In this document: positions 17,096 to 25,632 of the stretch, piece by piece
How positions within the stretch are numbered: position 1 is the first letter of the stretch
How the letters are laid out: the number at the start of each line of letters is the position of its first letter
From: Nitrospirota bacterium
GTDB lineage: Bacteria; Nitrospirota; Thermodesulfovibrionia; Thermodesulfovibrionales; Dissulfurispiraceae
Length of the DNA stretch: 64,000 nucleotides
Direction: 5' to 3'
Assembly: GCA_016936655.1 (NCBI GenBank)
Contig: JAFGXL010000030.1
Location: 1 to 64,000, forward strand
Notes under the pieces: generated by a model
The model's input: only the letters and a program-made list of their open reading frames with translations
Told to the model about the DNA's origin: nothing
Databases searched by the model: none
Position numbers and translations under genes: made by a program

Positions 17096-20000
17096 TTATG
17101 CAACAATCTTTAAAGGCTCAGCCTGCTTGCCTTTTGTTTTACCCTTGTAAATCTTAACAGCAAACATCTTATAGTCAGCCTGGAAGCTGAATGGATCAAA
17201 CGCGTCTCTCATTATCATGTTGACAAGCTTAAACTCGTCAAACCATGGGATAAAGACATAGTCCTGTCTAGGGCCTCCTGTTGCCTTTGTTACATCAAGC
17301 ACCTTTGCAGGAAGCTGAATCTTTCCTCTAGGCGATTCAACTATTACAGCGTCGCCATTCTTGATCCTCAGCTTCTTGGCAAGGATCTCATTAATCTCGA
17401 CATATGCACCCGGAACTGCACGGTTAAGCTCAGGAACTCTGGTTGTCATACTTCCTGAATGCCAGTGCTCGATAACTCTGCCTGTACATGCTCCGTATTT
17501 ATACTGAGTTGTGTCGATGATAACGAGCTCACTGCCGTCAGCCTTCTTGTAAGAGTGTCTGAGGTTTGCGAACTCAGCAGGGCTGAGACCTATATTCTTA
17601 AGCGCATTGAGATCCTTGTTGGGGTCGCCAATGACATTTACAGTATACTTTGCCTTAATATCAAAAGGCAGTACGCTGTTTACTTCAACCTTCTTTGGAT
17701 TGAACACCCTCTCTATTACTTCGACGGTGTTATGCCTTACGAACTTCTTGCCGTCAAATTTGCATGACCACCATGGGTTTGCCCATGCTATCGGCCGACC
17801 GTCGATCATAGGGATCTTCGTACCCTTTTTAGTTGGATGATCGCCAAGACCATGTATGAACGGGTTAGAAGCATAGAAACTGACATACCAGCCTGCAGGA
17901 AGCTTATTAGCTGCATGATAAGCTGTATCCTTCTTCTCTTCCTCCATGTTCTTCTCGAGCCATGCTCCATATACAGGGTTGAAGGTCTTCATTGCTGCAA
18001 TATAACCTTTTGTCCTTTCATCTATATGCGGATCATATGGATACGCAAATTGTATTCTTGATTCATACTTGTCATATCTCGCCTTTACGCTAGGATTGGT
18101 ATGATATGATTCTGGCAAAGGCTGCCTGTAACCATGGTTTCTCTTTAGGAGCATATCACGGTGCATACCAGAAAAGTCATAATATGTATTTCTTGTAACA
18201 TCCCTTATCTCTTCCCAGATGTTAGTAGTGAACTTTCTGTTCCAGTCGAGAGTCTTTGCAGCCTTAATGGTCGTCTCCATCCAGTTTGCTGTATCGTACT
18301 CTGCTGGCCAGAACTGTGACGCAAGACCTTTTGGTATCACACCCTTTTCTTCAAGCCTTCTCATGATCATAGCTGTGATTGTATGGTCAGGGATTGTATC
18401 TCCGTATGGAGTAATTGTGTTTTTGATAATCTGGTATCTTCTCTCCAGGTTACCATAGAGATACTCTTTCTCACCCCATGTTGATGCGCCAAGAACTACA
18501 TCAGAAACCTGTGTTGTAGCGTTAGGGAATGATTCGAATGTTACAATAAAAGGCCACGGAGTTCCCTTGTGAGCGCCACCCATAGCGAGTCTGTAAGGCC
18601 ATGAATATGGGTTACTCTGTCCAGGGTTAACTGTGGATATAAACATAACTTTAACCTGATCAGAACCAAGCCTTCTAAAGCTCTCGACTGTATGCGGACC
18701 AGGCTTGTCATGTATCTTTATCTTTGCGTTCTCAGCAGCTATCTCAGCATCTGACATGCCTTTCTTCTTGAGGTATGCTGCTGTCCTCTTCTTCCAGATA
18801 TCCTCTATCTGCTTTCTGTGAATAGGGTTGGCTACAAGCCTGCCGTATGGAAGTGCATGACAGAGCGCTCCAGGAGCTCTAACACCACCGCAAGCGTTTG
18901 GCTGGCCGGTAAAGCTGAAAGAGAGCTTGCCGGGTTTGCATGTCTGCCCTGTTATAAAATGGAGCATATGCAATGAAGCATTTGTCCATGTGCCCTGAAG
19001 CTTCTGGTTAACACCCATTGTCCAGCATGTTACTGTATGACCTTCAGCAAACCATTTTGCTGCTTGCCTGATAGCTTCAGGACCGCTAATCTTCTTCCAA
19101 GTCCTTGTCTTTCTATCATAAATAAGAGGAGACTCATTCTCGAAACAGATCTCATTAATCTTCTCTGGTTTATAATCCTCAAGAAAATTAAGATACAGAG
19201 CAAATCCCTTATAGAGGTCGTTCATTATCTCGGCCTCAGAGCTGTACTTCTTCTTAGGATTAGGATAAACCTGTGATTTATTACCAGGAAGCGGAGGAGC
19301 TGTGTAGGAAAGATCCCACGCATCGCCTCTTGTTCCGCCGTATGAGGTCTTTATCCATACCTTTTTTACATCATGATGAATACCAAAGCTTACATGCCTC
19401 TCGATGAACTTCTTGTCGAGATACTTCCAGTCAGCAGTAACTGCTCCCTTCTCAAGATCATACTTGGCATTGTCAAGCTCGTGAGCTATAACATAAGCCA
19501 TTGAGTTTAGAAGAACGAGGTCTCTGCCTGTTGAGAATGGAAGCCAAAGATCAGCTATGGTACCAGACCTTGTCTTTCTCGGATCAGCAAGTATGACCTT
19601 TGCGTTAGGATTTTTTGCCTTAACAGTTGCCATTCTGTTAAAGATAATCGGGTGTGCTTCCGCAGTATTTGTGCCGATCAAGAAAAATGTATCTGCATGC
19701 TGTTTGAAGTCAGGATCAGGAACATCTATATCATCAAGAGAGCCCCATGGTTCATCCTTGCCAACTGCGTAGAGATAGCCGACAACAGCTGATGCCATAC
19801 ACATTCTTGGCTGACCCTCAATAGCATTGTTCTGCAATCCGCCCTTCATAAAATCATTGAAAATATGAGACTCTTCTGTGCCAGCCTGACCACTTCCATA
19901 GTAGTTAATACTATGCTTACCATGTTCTTTAAATGATTTTTCTGTCATATCAGCAACAAAGTTAATGGCTGTATCCCAAGGAATTTTAACAAAATTTTCC

Positions 20001-20434
20001 TTAAAGTCAATCTCTGAAGCCTTTATTCCTTTCGGGTCCTTTGAGTTTAAACCATTAACTACTCTCGGGGAATTTACAAAATCTGGCTTCCCTGTTGCAG
20101 GGTTAATCCATTCTTTTCTCACAAAGGCTCCGGAAGGCCTGTCCTTGTAAGCTATTGCCTTATGGAGATAAAAACCTTTTGTGCAGAGCACACCCCTATT
20201 GACTGTACTTTTGAGATCGCCTTTAACAGCGATAATCTTTTTAGGATTACCGTTAGCATCAAGCTCAACCTCCGAGATCATCGCACACCCGATAGCACAA
20301 TAACGGCATGGGCCGGCGGGATACGATTTTACATTATTAGCTGCATGGAGAAGCTCAGGCTTTGCGATTCCTGCAGCAGCTGCTGCAGTTGTGATCGCAC
20401 TAGCCCTCAGAAAATCCCTCCTGCTTAGTTTCAT
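17096..20434 (-). CDS. napA: Periplasmic nitrate reductase catalytic subunit, enlarged NapA
   Basis: 1112 aa. Twin-arginine signal SRRDFLRAS. The [4Fe-4S] motif is CRYCAIGC with the fourth Cys in VNRGVLCTKG. The presumed Mo-ligand Cys is in RMCMASAVVGY, as in NapA (CMAS). The C-terminus GRVIEHWHSGSMTTRVPELN and VFIPWFDEFKLVNMI match NapA closely. It binds bis-MGD and reduces nitrate to nitrite in the periplasm. Proteobacterial NapA is about 830 aa, so roughly 280 residues are extra, spread as insertions (around 330-420, 560-600 and 760-900). Formate dehydrogenase was excluded by the Cys context and C-terminus. It lies 32 nt after the Reeler heme protein. Confidence 0.9.
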   Translation of the reverse strand: MKLSRRDFLRASAITTAAAAAGIAKPELLHAANNVKSYPAGPCRYCAIGCAMISEVELDANGNPKKIIAVKGDLKSTVNRGVLCTKGFYLHKAIAYKDRPSGAFVRKEWINPATGKPDFVNSPRVVNGLNSKDPKGIKASEIDFKENFVKIPWDTAINFVADMTEKSFKEHGKHSINYYGSGQAGTEESHIFNDFMKGGLQNNAIEGQPRMCMASAVVGYLYAVGKDEPWGSLDDIDVPDPDFKQHADTFFLIGTNTAEAHPIIFNRMATVKAKNPNAKVILADPRKTRSGTIADLWLPFSTGRDLVLLNSMAYVIAHELDNAKYDLEKGAVTADWKYLDKKFIERHVSFGIHHDVKKVWIKTSYGGTRGDAWDLSYTAPPLPGNKSQVYPNPKKKYSSEAEIMNDLYKGFALYLNFLEDYKPEKINEICFENESPLIYDRKTRTWKKISGPEAIRQAAKWFAEGHTVTCWTMGVNQKLQGTWTNASLHMLHFITGQTCKPGKLSFSFTGQPNACGGVRAPGALCHALPYGRLVANPIHRKQIEDIWKKRTAAYLKKKGMSDAEIAAENAKIKIHDKPGPHTVESFRRLGSDQVKVMFISTVNPGQSNPYSWPYRLAMGGAHKGTPWPFIVTFESFPNATTQVSDVVLGASTWGEKEYLYGNLERRYQIIKNTITPYGDTIPDHTITAMIMRRLEEKGVIPKGLASQFWPAEYDTANWMETTIKAAKTLDWNRKFTTNIWEEIRDVTRNTYYDFSGMHRDMLLKRNHGYRQPLPESYHTNPSVKARYDKYESRIQFAYPYDPHIDERTKGYIAAMKTFNPVYGAWLEKNMEEEKKDTAYHAANKLPAGWYVSFYASNPFIHGLGDHPTKKGTKIPMIDGRPIAWANPWWSCKFDGKKFVRHNTVEVIERVFNPKKVEVNSVLPFDIKAKYTVNVIGDPNKDLNALKNIGLSPAEFANLRHSYKKADGSELVIIDTTQYKYGACTGRVIEHWHSGSMTTRVPELNRAVPGAYVEINEILAKKLRIKNGDAVIVESPRGKIQLPAKVLDVTKATGGPRQDYVFIPWFDEFKLVNMIMRDAFDPFSFQADYKMFAVKIYKGKTKGKQAEPLKIVA

Positions 20435-20466
20435 TCAAGTACCCTCCTGAGTTTAGTTAAAGTCTA

Positions 20467-20961
20467 TTATTTAGACTTTATTGAGAAAGCGTTTACGCCG
20501 ACTTCATCACCAGCAGGCGAGAAGTCTCCGTTTGCTGCAACTGCCATTACATTAATATTAACATCACCTTCTTTGGCAGGGGCTTTCCAACCGAATTTCC
20601 ATTTTCTGAACTCGGATCCCTCTTTTGTATGAGTTAACATATTATTGTCGCCAATTTGGGTATTTTTCTTATCCAAAACAACAAAACTGCCTGCGTCTGT
20701 CTGTAAACCAAAACCTCCCTGTACTTCGAGGTCACTTTTCATTTTACTGTCCAAAATAAGTGAGAGTTTGTAGAGCTTGCCAGGTGTGTAGACCTTTGGC
20801 ATACCCTCAATTTTAATTGTTACATCGCCTGAGCCGCCCAAGTGGCAACCCATGCATTCAAAGTTGGCGCCGCTGTTGTTGTGGCCGCTACTGACAGATA
20901 CGCCTAATAAAACGAGTGCTGCAATAAGTACAAAACTTATCATTATCTGCCTTTTGCCCAT
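20467..20961 (-). CDS. Mono-heme c-type protein with Reeler-like domain
   Basis: 164 aa. A signal peptide covers residues 1-26, then a single CMGCH heme-c motif near residue 36. The remainder looks like a Reeler-type beta-sandwich (YTPGKLYKLSLILDS, GGFGLQTDAGSF, WKFGWKAPAKEGDVNINVMA). The gene sits between the octaheme nitrite reductase and napA in the same direction, so it is a candidate electron carrier to NapA in place of the diheme NapB, which is not found here. Function is inferred from context only. Confidence 0.7.
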   Translation of the reverse strand: MGKRQIMISFVLIAALVLLGVSVSSGHNNSGANFECMGCHLGGSGDVTIKIEGMPKVYTPGKLYKLSLILDSKMKSDLEVQGGFGLQTDAGSFVVLDKKNTQIGDNNMLTHTKEGSEFRKWKFGWKAPAKEGDVNINVMAVAANGDFSPAGDEVGVNAFSIKSK

Positions 20962-20984
20962 TTTAACCCCTCTTTAATTTATTT

Positions 20985-21012
20985 AAGGGCGGGAGACCAG
21001 TCTCCCGCCCTT
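20985..21012 (-). other. GC-rich intergenic hairpin between onr and the Reeler gene
   Basis: A 12-bp stem (AAGGGCGGGAGA with its complement) and a CCAG-type 4-nt loop begin 7 nt after the onr stop. The U-run on the minus strand is weak (CTTAAAT), so it may be a partial terminator or a 3'-end stabiliser that gives onr more mRNA than the downstream genes. Confidence 0.65.
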
Positions 21013-21019
21013 TTAATGC

Positions 21020-22792
21020 CTACTTCTTTGCTGATGTCTTTGCAGCTATTGCCTTATTAAGGATATCAAGACCCTTCCAGGAGTGAACAATTGACCTGGA
21101 GAGTGTTGCCTTAGCAAGATCAATATTATGGAAACCGTCAGAGTTTTCAGCTGTCCACCACTCCCAATACATATGGGCTTTTTCGTGGTGTAAGCGGACT
21201 TCATCCAATGTCTTGGAGTCAACACCGAAATCCTTGGCTGTCTGGAATCTGCTCACCATTTCTCTCATCCAAACTTCAGCCTTTCTCATCTGCTGCTTGC
21301 CATAAAGCTTTACACCTTCTGTAGCGTATTCAGCATCCTTAGATGTCCAGTCTGTATGGCAGTTAAGACATGGCTGCCAGTTAAAGTCTCTTGGTGATGC
21401 GTGGAAGTGTGATGAATAAACCTTTCCTCCGTCAGGGTGTGCACCACCGCCGCTGCCGCTTACTGTGCCAAAGTTTGTCTTAACCTTGCCTGCTGTATGG
21501 CAGTCTGTGCACTTAGCACCTGCTTTTGCGTGCGGTGAATTGTGCAAAGATTCAAGCTCAGGATGCTGCGCCTTCCAGAGCTTTGCGCCTGTTACATAGT
21601 GGACAAAATCAAAATATCCCCATTTAATAGTATGGTTCCAGAGAGTCTCTTCCACTATCTTCTTGTTTACAACCTTCGCAAGAGGCTTCAGTGGGAAGTG
21701 GTTTGTCCTTCTGTCTGTAGCAAAATCAAGAGCTACAGGCTTCTTTCCATACTCTGTCTTCTTATAGTCGAAGTGCAGACCGCAGTTGTACTCGACATGA
21801 CACTGTCCGCACTGAAGCAATGAGTCATACTTGTCGAGTATAGCGATCTTTCTCTCATGACCGCGAAGACCAAGACCTTCCTTGTTGCCATAAACCTTGA
21901 AGTTAGCCTTATTAGGATATCCTTCATGCCAAAGTGTGTCCTTCTCAGGTCTTGTAAGAGCTTCAATAAGAGCATCTCTTACAATTCTAGGTTCTGCTGA
22001 GTGAGGATCATGACAGTGTATGCATGGCAGACCATTTCTGAGATACTTGTAAGCGTTGAAAGCAGGATTTACTGCTCTGCTTAAGTCTGATGTCTTTGGT
22101 GAAGGGTCTCCCATATACGGCCATGCAAGATGATCGTCCGAGGTCTTACACTTGAGACATACAGGAACAGCTGCCGGAGCTGTCCTCTCAAGGAATGCCT
22201 TCTTTGGAGCTCTAAGATCCTCTTCAGGGTAAGCGTCAAAAAGAACATCCCATACCTTAGGAGCTATGCCGCTCTTGTCAATAACATACTGGAAGCCTCT
22301 TTTTGACTGGAATCTTCCGCCGTATGCTCTATCATTAAAGAGATGGTCGATGAGCATATACTTATGGCTTCTTGGTTCAGCATGGCTGACTTCAAAAGCA
22401 TATGGTCTCATGAGAACTTCCCAATAAGGTGAACGGCCCTTAGGGTCGCCTTTGTCAAAATTGGGTTTCTTTCTGTAGTTGTGCTGGATAAAGCTTGCAT
22501 GTTGCTCTTTGTGGCATTTTCCGCATGCTTCGTGGTCTGTGTTGCTGAGAGGTCTCTTTGTTACATCCTTCATATGTGTTGCGAGACCTGAATGGCAGTT
22601 ATTGCAGTTAATATCTTTGTGAGCGCCCCTTGTGTGGAAATCCTTAATCAGGGCATGACATTCGTAGCACTTTTTCACATCTACAGGCCACTCGTCAGGT
22701 GTTCTGACAGCGTTTGCGCTTGAGAAGAAGGCAAAGCCTGCAACTGCGATGAGTGCAACGAATACAGTTGCTAAAATGAATTTCTTACTCAT
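21020..22792 (-). CDS. Octaheme nitrite reductase (ONR/TvNiR-type, ammonia-forming)
   Basis: 590 aa from the ATG at 22792, which has a GGAGGGAG SD; residues 1-28 are a signal peptide. Eight heme motifs occur: CYECH (42), CNNCH (63), CGKCH (90), CLKCK (212), CIHCH (257), CGQCH (328), CTDCH (428) and CLNCH (475). A CxxCK at the fourth heme, followed by a five-heme NrfA-like half, is the hallmark of ONR, not of hydroxylamine oxidoreductase. CHVEYNCG supplies the catalytic Tyr335 two residues from Cys337, the spacing that forms a Tyr-Cys thioether in TvNiR. It should reduce nitrite to ammonium in the periplasm. First gene of the onr-Reeler-napA unit; no NrfH is present. Confidence 0.92.
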   Translation of the reverse strand: MSKKFILATVFVALIAVAGFAFFSSANAVRTPDEWPVDVKKCYECHALIKDFHTRGAHKDINCNNCHSGLATHMKDVTKRPLSNTDHEACGKCHKEQHASFIQHNYRKKPNFDKGDPKGRSPYWEVLMRPYAFEVSHAEPRSHKYMLIDHLFNDRAYGGRFQSKRGFQYVIDKSGIAPKVWDVLFDAYPEEDLRAPKKAFLERTAPAAVPVCLKCKTSDDHLAWPYMGDPSPKTSDLSRAVNPAFNAYKYLRNGLPCIHCHDPHSAEPRIVRDALIEALTRPEKDTLWHEGYPNKANFKVYGNKEGLGLRGHERKIAILDKYDSLLQCGQCHVEYNCGLHFDYKKTEYGKKPVALDFATDRRTNHFPLKPLAKVVNKKIVEETLWNHTIKWGYFDFVHYVTGAKLWKAQHPELESLHNSPHAKAGAKCTDCHTAGKVKTNFGTVSGSGGGAHPDGGKVYSSHFHASPRDFNWQPCLNCHTDWTSKDAEYATEGVKLYGKQQMRKAEVWMREMVSRFQTAKDFGVDSKTLDEVRLHHEKAHMYWEWWTAENSDGFHNIDLAKATLSRSIVHSWKGLDILNKAIAAKTSAKK

Positions 22793-22803
22793 CCACTCCC
22801 TCC

Positions 22804-22861
22804 TTGTGTAGGTTTTACAGCTTTTGAAGATAATCGTGATCAACTTCTAAAACCTATACAA
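22804..22861 (-). promoter_or_regulatory. Leader hairpin abutting the onr ribosome-binding site
   Basis: On the minus strand a 14-nt arm (22861-22848, TTGTATAGGTTTTA) pairs with 22817-22804 (TAAAACCTACACAA) with a single U-G pair, and an inner GAAG/CTTC pair extends the fold. The 3' arm ends directly at the AAGGAGGG SD. Such a structure can control access of ribosomes. The loop holds TTGATCACGATTAT, a weak FNR-like half-site. Its function is untested. Confidence 0.55.
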
Positions 22862-22995
22862 CTTATAGTGCTTTGATTACGCTTCTGGCATCACCTCCTG
22901 ATTATTGAATTTTGGATTTCAGAGTGTATTTTACACCTAGCCAAATCCAAAAAAACAGCTTTAAAACTGTTAATTTTTTGTTAACTCAACCAGCA

Positions 22996-23024
22996 TTGAC
23001 ATTAAGGTTTCTTATATATAAACT
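22996..23024 (+). promoter_or_regulatory. argS promoter
   Basis: TTGACA (22996-23001), 17 nt, TAAACT (23019-23024), 8 nt before the ATG at 23033. No SD is present, so the mRNA is probably leaderless. Confidence 0.55.
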
Positions 23025-23032
23025 ACACACCT

Positions 23033-24784
23033 ATGGAAAAGTCAATCTTCAGAAGCTTAATCCAAATCATATCAAAAGTTCAAGGGGCAGAAAATAACTC
23101 TCCTGATATCGCAAAGATTGAGATTGAACTGCCACGTCAGGAGGCATTCGGAGATCTCGCAACCCCTCTTGCTATGAGCCTGTCTAAAACACTTCGCAGA
23201 CAGCCGAGGAGTATTGCTGAGGAAATTGTAAAACTAATTGATAATAAGAAGGTTTTCGAAAAAATAGAGATAGCAGGACCCGGCTTTATAAACTTTACAT
23301 TCACCCGGTCTTTTATTTCTGAAAGACTCTCTGAGCTGCTGAAAAATCCTGACTCTTACATTAAAACAGATGTAGGACAAGGCAAAAACATAGAGATTGA
23401 GTTCGTCAGCGCTAACCCGACAGGCCCTCTGCATCTGGGTCATGGCAGGGGCGCAGCTCTGGGCAGCGCACTTAGCAATCTTCTGCGTGAAACGGGATAT
23501 AAAGTTACTAACGAATATTATATAAATGATGCAGGCATACAGGTGAGGCTGCTGGGCATGTCAGTATACGCAAGATACAGACAGATTGATGACAAGTCAT
23601 ACCCTTTTCCTAAAGACGGATATAAAGGAGATTATATTGTTGAGCTGGCTGCTGAATTTTGTGAAACGAGCAACAAGGATTTAGTCAGCTCTCTGAATGA
23701 GGATGAGCTTATCGCAGCTATAACAGACTTCTCCTATAAAAAGATGCTTGTTGATATAAAGACAGACCTCGAATCATTCGGGGTTGCTTTTGATATATGG
23801 CAGAGCGAAAAGGAGCTTTTCAAAAACTGCGGCACAGCAACTCAGCAGCATGGCAGCACAATAGACAGCTCTGAATGCACATCAGAAGTCAAGCGAGCCA
23901 TTAATGATCTTAAAGAGCGCGGCTATATTTATGAACAGGATGGAGCGCTCTGGTTCAGGTCAACAGATTTTGGAGACGACAAAGACAGGGTCATTGTTAA
24001 AAACGACGGAGAGTTTACATACTTTGCCTCTGATATCGCTTACCACAGACATAAATTAGAACAGAAAAATGATGAGCTGATTAACATCTGGGGAGCTGAT
24101 CATCATGGATACATTCCGCGTATAAATTCTGTTATCGAGGCTCTGGGCTATCCAAAAGACAAACTCAGGGTTCTACTGGTTCAGATGGTTACGCTTCTAA
24201 GGGCAGGCGTTCCGGTGCAGATGTCAAAAAGATCCGGCGAATTCATAACGCTTAGAGAAGTTATGGACGAGATCGGTCCTGATACAACAAGATTTCTCTT
24301 CCTCACAAGAAGACCGGACAGCCAGCTCGAGGTGGATATTGAGGTAGCAAAGTCACAGTCTCAGGAAAATCCTGTCTATTATGTGCAGTATGCGCATGCA
24401 AGGATAAACAGCATATTTGAAAAAGCGAAAGAGACAGGAGCTGTTGAGCTGGGGGCTGATGCTGCATCAGGCGCCGGACTGCATGCTGTTGAGCTGCCTG
24501 ACTTTAATCCTGAACTCTTTAACGACGAAGATCTAAAGCTGATAAAAAAGCTGCTCATCTACCCTATGGTGCTAAAGAATGCAGCTCTGGCTCATGAGCC
24601 GCACAGAATAACATTCTATGTGCAGGAGCTTGCTGCGATGTTCCATCCATACTATCACAGAAACAGGGTTGTATCAGAAAACAGGGAACTTACAGCAACA
24701 AGGCTGAATATCTGCAAGGCTGTGCAGATAGTACTCAGGCACGGGCTGAAAATTCTTGGAGTAAACGCTCCTGACAGGATGTAG
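23033..24784 (+). CDS. argS: Arginyl-tRNA synthetase
   Basis: 583 aa, full length. It has the N-terminal additional domain of ArgRS, the class I HIGH-type motif PLHLGHGRGAALG, the KMSKS-type loop VQMSKRSGEF and the C-terminal helical anticodon-binding domain with HPYYHRNRVV. It charges tRNA-Arg. It is divergent from the onr unit and converges on folP. There is no Shine-Dalgarno sequence before the ATG. Confidence 0.97.
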   Translation: MEKSIFRSLIQIISKVQGAENNSPDIAKIEIELPRQEAFGDLATPLAMSLSKTLRRQPRSIAEEIVKLIDNKKVFEKIEIAGPGFINFTFTRSFISERLSELLKNPDSYIKTDVGQGKNIEIEFVSANPTGPLHLGHGRGAALGSALSNLLRETGYKVTNEYYINDAGIQVRLLGMSVYARYRQIDDKSYPFPKDGYKGDYIVELAAEFCETSNKDLVSSLNEDELIAAITDFSYKKMLVDIKTDLESFGVAFDIWQSEKELFKNCGTATQQHGSTIDSSECTSEVKRAINDLKERGYIYEQDGALWFRSTDFGDDKDRVIVKNDGEFTYFASDIAYHRHKLEQKNDELINIWGADHHGYIPRINSVIEALGYPKDKLRVLLVQMVTLLRAGVPVQMSKRSGEFITLREVMDEIGPDTTRFLFLTRRPDSQLEVDIEVAKSQSQENPVYYVQYAHARINSIFEKAKETGAVELGADAASGAGLHAVELPDFNPELFNDEDLKLIKKLLIYPMVLKNAALAHEPHRITFYVQELAAMFHPYYHRNRVVSENRELTATRLNICKAVQIVLRHGLKILGVNAPDRM

Positions 24785-24795
24785 CAATAACTGCA

Positions 24796-25632
24796 TCAGG
24801 CATTTTTGATGGCATCAACCACTCTGGCAACCTTTGACATCTCTTTAACATCGTGAACGCGAAGGATATCTGCTCCCTTCATTATAGAGACAGCAACCGC
24901 TGCGGCTGTTCCCTCAAGCCTGCTGTCAGCAGGAGCATTATCCAGCAGTCTGCCTATAAAAGATTTGCGTGATACACCAACAACAAGAGGCATGCCCATA
25001 AGTTTAATCAGATCAAGCCTGTTAAGTATCTCGAGATTATGATCCAGTGTCTTGCCAAAACCTATGCCCGGGTCGAGCATAATCTTTTCCGGCACAACGC
25101 CTGCTTCGAGTGCCGTACCTATACCCTGCCTGAAATATTCACAAATCTCCGGAACGAGCGCATCATAAACAGGATCAGTCTGCATATCTTTAGGAGTGCC
25201 TTTCATGTGCATAATTATGAGATAAGCTCCGGAAGCTGCTGGTATATTCTTCATGTGCGGATCAGACCGCAAACCGCTTATGTCATTTATTATGACTGCT
25301 CCGGCCTCAACAGCCTGCCTCGCAACCTCTGCCTTGTATGTGTCGATGGATAGGGGTATGGATAGTTTAGAAGATATGGCTTCTATTACAGGAATTGTTC
25401 TTTTAATCTCTTCCTGCAGTTCAACAGGGTCTGCTCCCGGCCTTGTAGACTCTCCTCCTATGTCGATAATATCAGCGCCTTCATCAGCCATGCGTAGAGC
25501 GCAGTCTATGGCTGAAGCCTTAGTTAAATATAGGCCTCCGTCAGAAAATGAATCGGGCGTGACATTAATCACGCCCATGATAAGACTCTTTTTAGGTCTG
25601 CTGTTGAGCAGCGCGTTCAATACGCTTGTCAC
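24796..25632 (-). CDS. folP: Dihydropteroate synthase
   Basis: 278 aa with the family signatures MGVINVTPDSFSDGG, DIGGESTRPGA, IDTYKAEVA, INDISG, DPGIGFGKT and VGVSRKSFIG. It joins the pterin pyrophosphate to p-aminobenzoate in folate synthesis. The GTG start overlaps the ftsH stop by one base (TAGTG). The ftsH-folP order is common in bacteria. Confidence 0.96.
   Translation of the reverse strand: MTSVLNALLNSRPKKSLIMGVINVTPDSFSDGGLYLTKASAIDCALRMADEGADIIDIGGESTRPGADPVELQEEIKRTIPVIEAISSKLSIPLSIDTYKAEVARQAVEAGAVIINDISGLRSDPHMKNIPAASGAYLIIMHMKGTPKDMQTDPVYDALVPEICEYFRQGIGTALEAGVVPEKIMLDPGIGFGKTLDHNLEILNRLDLIKLMGMPLVVGVSRKSFIGRLLDNAPADSRLEGTAAAVAVSIMKGADILRVHDVKEMSKVARVVDAIKNA

Noticed and set aside
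17096-20434. Formate dehydrogenase, NarG or nitrite oxidoreductase for the large molybdoenzyme
   Set aside because: CMASAVVGY, the [4Fe-4S] CxxCxxxC with VNRG, and the C-terminal GRVIEHWHSGSMTTRVPEL are NapA signatures; nap accessory genes are adjacent.
21020-22792. Hydroxylamine oxidoreductase as the identity of the octaheme protein
   Set aside because: The fourth motif is CxxCK and the C-terminal half follows NrfA (QCHVEY), which defines ONR; HAO has only CxxCH motifs and a P460 crosslink Tyr near the C-terminus.
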